Assembly (NCBI RefSeq): GCF_000153105.1
Contig: NZ_CH672377.1
Span: 728,411-792,410, forward strand
DNA: 64,000 nt
Direction: 5' to 3'
From: Blastopirellula marina DSM 3645
GTDB lineage: Bacteria > Planctomycetota > Planctomycetia > Pirellulales > Pirellulaceae
This document shows positions 61,511-64,000 of the stretch, one piece after another. Positions within the stretch are counted from its first letter, which is position 1, and each line of letters opens with the position of its first letter. The notes beneath the pieces were generated by a model that had not been told where the DNA came from, did not search any database, and saw only the letters and a program-made list of their open reading frames with translations. A program made the position numbers and the translations under genes.

Positions 61511-61539
61511 TTGACGTCTTTTCCCCGTCCCGCTATGAT
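61511..61539 (+). promoter_or_regulatory. Sigma-70-type promoter of the TPR genes
   Basis: TTGACG (61511-61516), 17-base spacer, TATGAT (61534-61539). This is the best-matching promoter in the window. Transcription would begin near 61546, leaving a leader of about 180 bases before the TPR gene, with complementary AGCC/GGCT-type segments able to fold. Confidence 0.6.
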
Positions 61540-61724
61540 TGTCGCTATTGAGACTCACTATCATCTTAGCCGCCAGCCAGCTCGTTCTGTAGAACGGGAG
61601 CCAGCTCCGCTGGATGTACCATCCGATTCGCTGTGACCGGCGAACTCGGCTGGCTCGCTGCGATCGTGGGCGCAAAGGCGCGCTGCGATAGCAATCGCTG
61701 GTTTCGGCATGAAGGAGAGATTTG

Positions 61725-62486
61725 GTGGATTTTTACGCTCTTGCCGCTGACTTGTTTCGCCAGGAACGATACCGACAAGCCCTGCACGTGCTGCAGCGCC
61801 ATCACGACCGCTGGGTCGATGACGGGCACTGTTGGCAGCTGGCCGGGCAAATTCAATTTAGCCTGGGAGAACTAGCCGCTGCGGCTCGAATGTTAGAAAC
61901 CGCCGCGATGCTCATTCCTCTCTCGGCGGCGGCGCAGTGCCGTTTGGCCGAGTGTTATCTCCGCACGCAGCGCCCTGACTTGGCGGCTTGCATCTACGCT
62001 CACTTGGCCGAGATCGAGAATCTCGACGAGGTCTCGGCGGTCGATGCGGTTCGCGGGCTGCTGCGTGTCGATGCGATTGGAGATGGGGTCGACTTGGGTC
62101 TGCGTAGTCTGCGGCGTTTCCGAGAAAACCATCGACTGCTGACGCTCGTCGCCGATGGCTTGGAACGTTCGGGACTGGGGCCGCAAGCGGCGCTCCCGTT
62201 GTTGCTGCAGGCCGAACGGCTGCAGCCGAAGAATCTCCAGTACAAAATCGCGGTAATCAAGAGGCTGGTCGAAGCTGGACGGCGTTTAGACGCCGTTCGT
62301 CGGTTGCGCGCCATCGAGGTCGAGTCGCTGGACTGCGTCGCCTCGCTACAGCGGTTACGTCTGCTGTTAGCGGCCTGCGGCGAAGTCGCCCGTGCCGAAG
62401 CGTGCCATGCGCGCTTGGCGCAAATCGAATACGAGGCCGTATCCTCGTACCGACCGACCGACGAAGAGGACGCTGATAATTCGTAG
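61725..62486 (+). CDS. Tetratricopeptide-repeat protein 1
   Basis: A 253-residue, all-helical soluble protein with TPR-like repeats (FYALAADLFRQERYRQALHV, LAGQIQFSLGELAAAARMLE, CRLAECYLRTQRPDLAACIY). The start is GTG at 61725 (a TTG at 61722 is an alternative), with AAGGAGAG upstream. It has no signal peptide and no enzymatic motif, so it is probably a scaffold or interaction protein. It is followed after 116 bases by a second TPR gene of similar plan, and the two look like diverged duplicates. Confidence 0.8.
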   Translation: MDFYALAADLFRQERYRQALHVLQRHHDRWVDDGHCWQLAGQIQFSLGELAAAARMLETAAMLIPLSAAAQCRLAECYLRTQRPDLAACIYAHLAEIENLDEVSAVDAVRGLLRVDAIGDGVDLGLRSLRRFRENHRLLTLVADGLERSGLGPQAALPLLLQAERLQPKNLQYKIAVIKRLVEAGRRLDAVRRLRAIEVESLDCVASLQRLRLLLAACGEVARAEACHARLAQIEYEAVSSYRPTDEEDADNS

Positions 62487-62602
62487 TCCAACTCATTTTG
62501 ATTTTCGGACAGATAACCCGACCGATCGGCGCCTGAAAATCGAGTTGCGCTGGACTACTTCTCAGGCCTGTTCGTGCTTTATCAACCGATTGCCTGGAGA
62601 GA

Positions 62603-63337
62603 ATGTCTGTGATTGAGAACCCACTACAGCGCGCCGTCGCTTGCTATAGTCGCGGAATGCTCGGCGAAGCGCTCCGCCATGTGGATGCGGCGCTAACCGA
62701 GGGAGAGATCGCCGCCGATGCCCTGGAGTTGAAAGGAGTCATCCTGCAGATGCAGGGATCGCATGAAGCGGCGCTGCGCACGTTGGAACATGCGCGCCAG
62801 TTGCAACCGCTCTCGATGGCGGCGCAGTTGGCGATCGCCGACTGCTATTGCCAACGGGGCGACTTCGAGGATGGTCGCTCGATCTACTGCGAGTTGTCGG
62901 AACGTGACGACCTTCCGCCGACGCTGATGTCTTGTCTGGCCGAAGGATTAGGGCGTTTGCAAGAGTTTGACCGGGCCCGCCGCGTCTGCGAGTTGGCCGT
63001 GCAGCACAATCCCGACTGCCACGCCGCACTGTACGGCGTCGTTTTTTACATGTGTCGCGCCGGCGAACCTGCCGAGAAGTCGATCCCTCTAGTTGAGAGG
63101 CTAATCGATTTGGCGCCGCGCGTTTTTCGATACCGGATGTCGCTGGCGACCCTGTATGGACAACAAGAGGAACAGGAAAAAGCGTATCTAGCGATCGCCG
63201 ATGCGTCGACCGATGAACTGCACTCGGTCGATTGCACATGTTGCGTGACGCGCTTGATCGACCTATTCGCCCAGTTCGGCGACAAAGAACGCGCCGCTTA
63301 TTGTCGGTGTCGGATGATTGAGATCGCCAGCGAATAA
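62603..63337 (+). CDS. Tetratricopeptide-repeat protein 2
   Basis: A 244-residue TPR protein: AVACYSRGMLGEALRHVDAA, LELKGVILQMQGSHEAALRT, LAIADCYCQRGDFEDGRSIY. The order of repeats, the PLSMAAQLAIADCY block (compare PLSAAAQCRLAECY in the preceding gene) and the ending CRCRMIEI (compare CHARLAQI) show it is a paralogue of its neighbour. It is unusually Cys-rich towards the C-terminus (CTCCVTRL, YCRCRM). GGAGAGA is directly ahead of the ATG. A flavodoxin gene follows after 79 bases. Confidence 0.85.
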   Translation: MSVIENPLQRAVACYSRGMLGEALRHVDAALTEGEIAADALELKGVILQMQGSHEAALRTLEHARQLQPLSMAAQLAIADCYCQRGDFEDGRSIYCELSERDDLPPTLMSCLAEGLGRLQEFDRARRVCELAVQHNPDCHAALYGVVFYMCRAGEPAEKSIPLVERLIDLAPRVFRYRMSLATLYGQQEEQEKAYLAIADASTDELHSVDCTCCVTRLIDLFAQFGDKERAAYCRCRMIEIASE

Positions 63338-63416
63338 AGTCGCCCACGATGGCGCTGAGCGTTCGACGCGCCAGCCTTCTTCCCCAGACAAACAACCTTC
63401 TCAGGAAGTGAATTCG

Positions 63417-63962
63417 ATGAGCGTTTCTATCGCTATTTTTTATGGTTCGACCACCGGCAATACTGAAATGGCCGCCAACAAGATCGCCGAAGAACTTGGC
63501 GGCCTGCTGACGCATATCGGCGACGTCAGTCAAACGAAGCCCGCCGAATTGACGCAATACGATGTGCTGCTGCTGGGCGTCTCGACCTGGAACATCGGCG
63601 AGATGCAGGATGATTGGTTCGACTTTCTCCGCAAGCTGGGCGACTTGGATTTGACCGGCAAGAAAGTGGGACTGTTCGCCATGGGAGACTCCTACGGCTA
63701 TCCCGATAATTTTCTCGACGCGATGGGAGAGCTATGGGAAGCGATCCAGAAGCGGGGCGCCGCGCTGGTCGGCGTGTGGCCAGCGGCCGGCTATCAGTTT
63801 GACGAGTCGCAGGCCATGTATGACGACGAACATTTCGTTGGTCTCGGGCTCGACGAAGATAACGAGTCCGATCAAACCGAAGATCGCATCCGCGGTTGGT
63901 TGGTCCAGGTTCTGCAAGAGATCGGGCTGCTGGACCTGCAAGATCTGGCCGACGCCGGGTAA
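63417..63962 (+). CDS. Flavodoxin
   Basis: A 181-residue long-chain flavodoxin, an FMN-containing one-electron carrier replacing ferredoxin. The phosphate-binding loop FYGSTTGNTE lies at residues 8-17. The 60s loop (LLGVSTWNIGEMQDDW) places a Trp against the flavin, and the 90s loop is GDSYGYPDNFLDA. The ATG at 63417 follows AGGAAG, and earlier in-frame starts lie inside the previous gene's end region. It may be co-transcribed with the TPR genes. Redox partners are not identifiable here. Confidence 0.95.
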   Translation: MSVSIAIFYGSTTGNTEMAANKIAEELGGLLTHIGDVSQTKPAELTQYDVLLLGVSTWNIGEMQDDWFDFLRKLGDLDLTGKKVGLFAMGDSYGYPDNFLDAMGELWEAIQKRGAALVGVWPAAGYQFDESQAMYDDEHFVGLGLDEDNESDQTEDRIRGWLVQVLQEIGLLDLQDLADAG

Positions 63963-63980
63963 CGTTTCTTCGGGCGCCAT

Positions 63981-64000
63981 CGCCACGCCCTAGCGTGGCG
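63981..64000 (+). terminator. Stem-loop after the flavodoxin gene (at window edge)
   Basis: CGCCACGC and GCGTGGCG pair around a CCTA loop, 18 bases after the stop codon. The sequence ends here, so a U-tract cannot be checked. Confidence 0.5.

Overview
The window reads as a chromosomal segment of a planctomycete, most likely from the Pirellulaceae (Blastopirellula/Bremerella/Rhodopirellula-like). Evidence: several DUF1559 proteins with a pilin-like N-terminus, small lipoproteins paired with them, a secreted sulfatase, a Tat-exported Gfo/Idh/MocA oxidoreductase, PQQ-type beta-propeller proteins linked to sigma factors, an unusually long MoxR/DUF58/BatA-type cluster, and high-GC genes whose antisense frames stay open. 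No rRNA or tRNA gene and no CRISPR array was seen. The assignment rests on gene content and recalled family features, not on a database search.

Layout. 1-2752: end of a sugar ABC importer operon (C-terminus of an upstream gene, duplicated ATPase, permease). 2984-5128: secreted prolyl oligopeptidase. 5129-5797: non-coding stretch with GGACCGGAC/T-tract elements (minus orientation). 5798-19754: seven-gene minus-strand operon (squalene-cyclase-fold protein, two BatA/vWA-type membrane proteins, a DUF4175-like membrane protein, a 1343-residue Ala/Gln-rich protein, a MoxR ATPase, a DUF58 protein), with ATGA or abutting junctions. 19871-25184: ECF sigma factor overlapping a 1551-residue membrane-anchored propeller protein. 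25360-26688: Gfo/Idh/MocA oxidoreductase with a clear terminator. 27001-30732: mnmE and yidC. 30944-32494: tandem metallophosphoesterases. 32721-34811: tsaB and a ceramidase-like secreted protein. 34951-35846: second ECF sigma factor with a zinc-finger anti-sigma. 36091-38684: sulfatase plus a DUF1559-like membrane protein, followed by a collapsed second copy of the same pair. 39259-40275: DUF1559 protein. 40355-45653: MacB/LolD-type ABC exporter whose permease is split by an IS4-family element with intact inverted repeats and a 10-bp target duplication. 45931-48467: PcfJ-like protein and a GspF/PilC-type protein. 48627-53204: prephenate dehydrogenase, PurS-like/PurL fusion, and purQ.

53205-64000 is more accessory. 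It holds four GGACCGGAC/T-tract elements, a lipoprotein-DUF1559 pair bracketed by ~129-bp repeats, an AT-richer insert with a candidate abortive-infection/PD-(D/E)XK protein, a sialidase, a YdeI-like protein, a second DUF1559-lipoprotein pair in the opposite gene order, two TPR proteins and a flavodoxin.

The most interesting signals are non-genic: three dispersed repeat families (GGACCGGAC/T-tract elements; ~129-bp elements carrying a GGTGCGTC palindrome; ~70-bp GGTGGGTTGC elements) that surround accessory cargo genes. Next are the reconstructable IS insertion, the decayed sulfatase/DUF1559-like duplication, and the AbiJ-like nuclease candidate.
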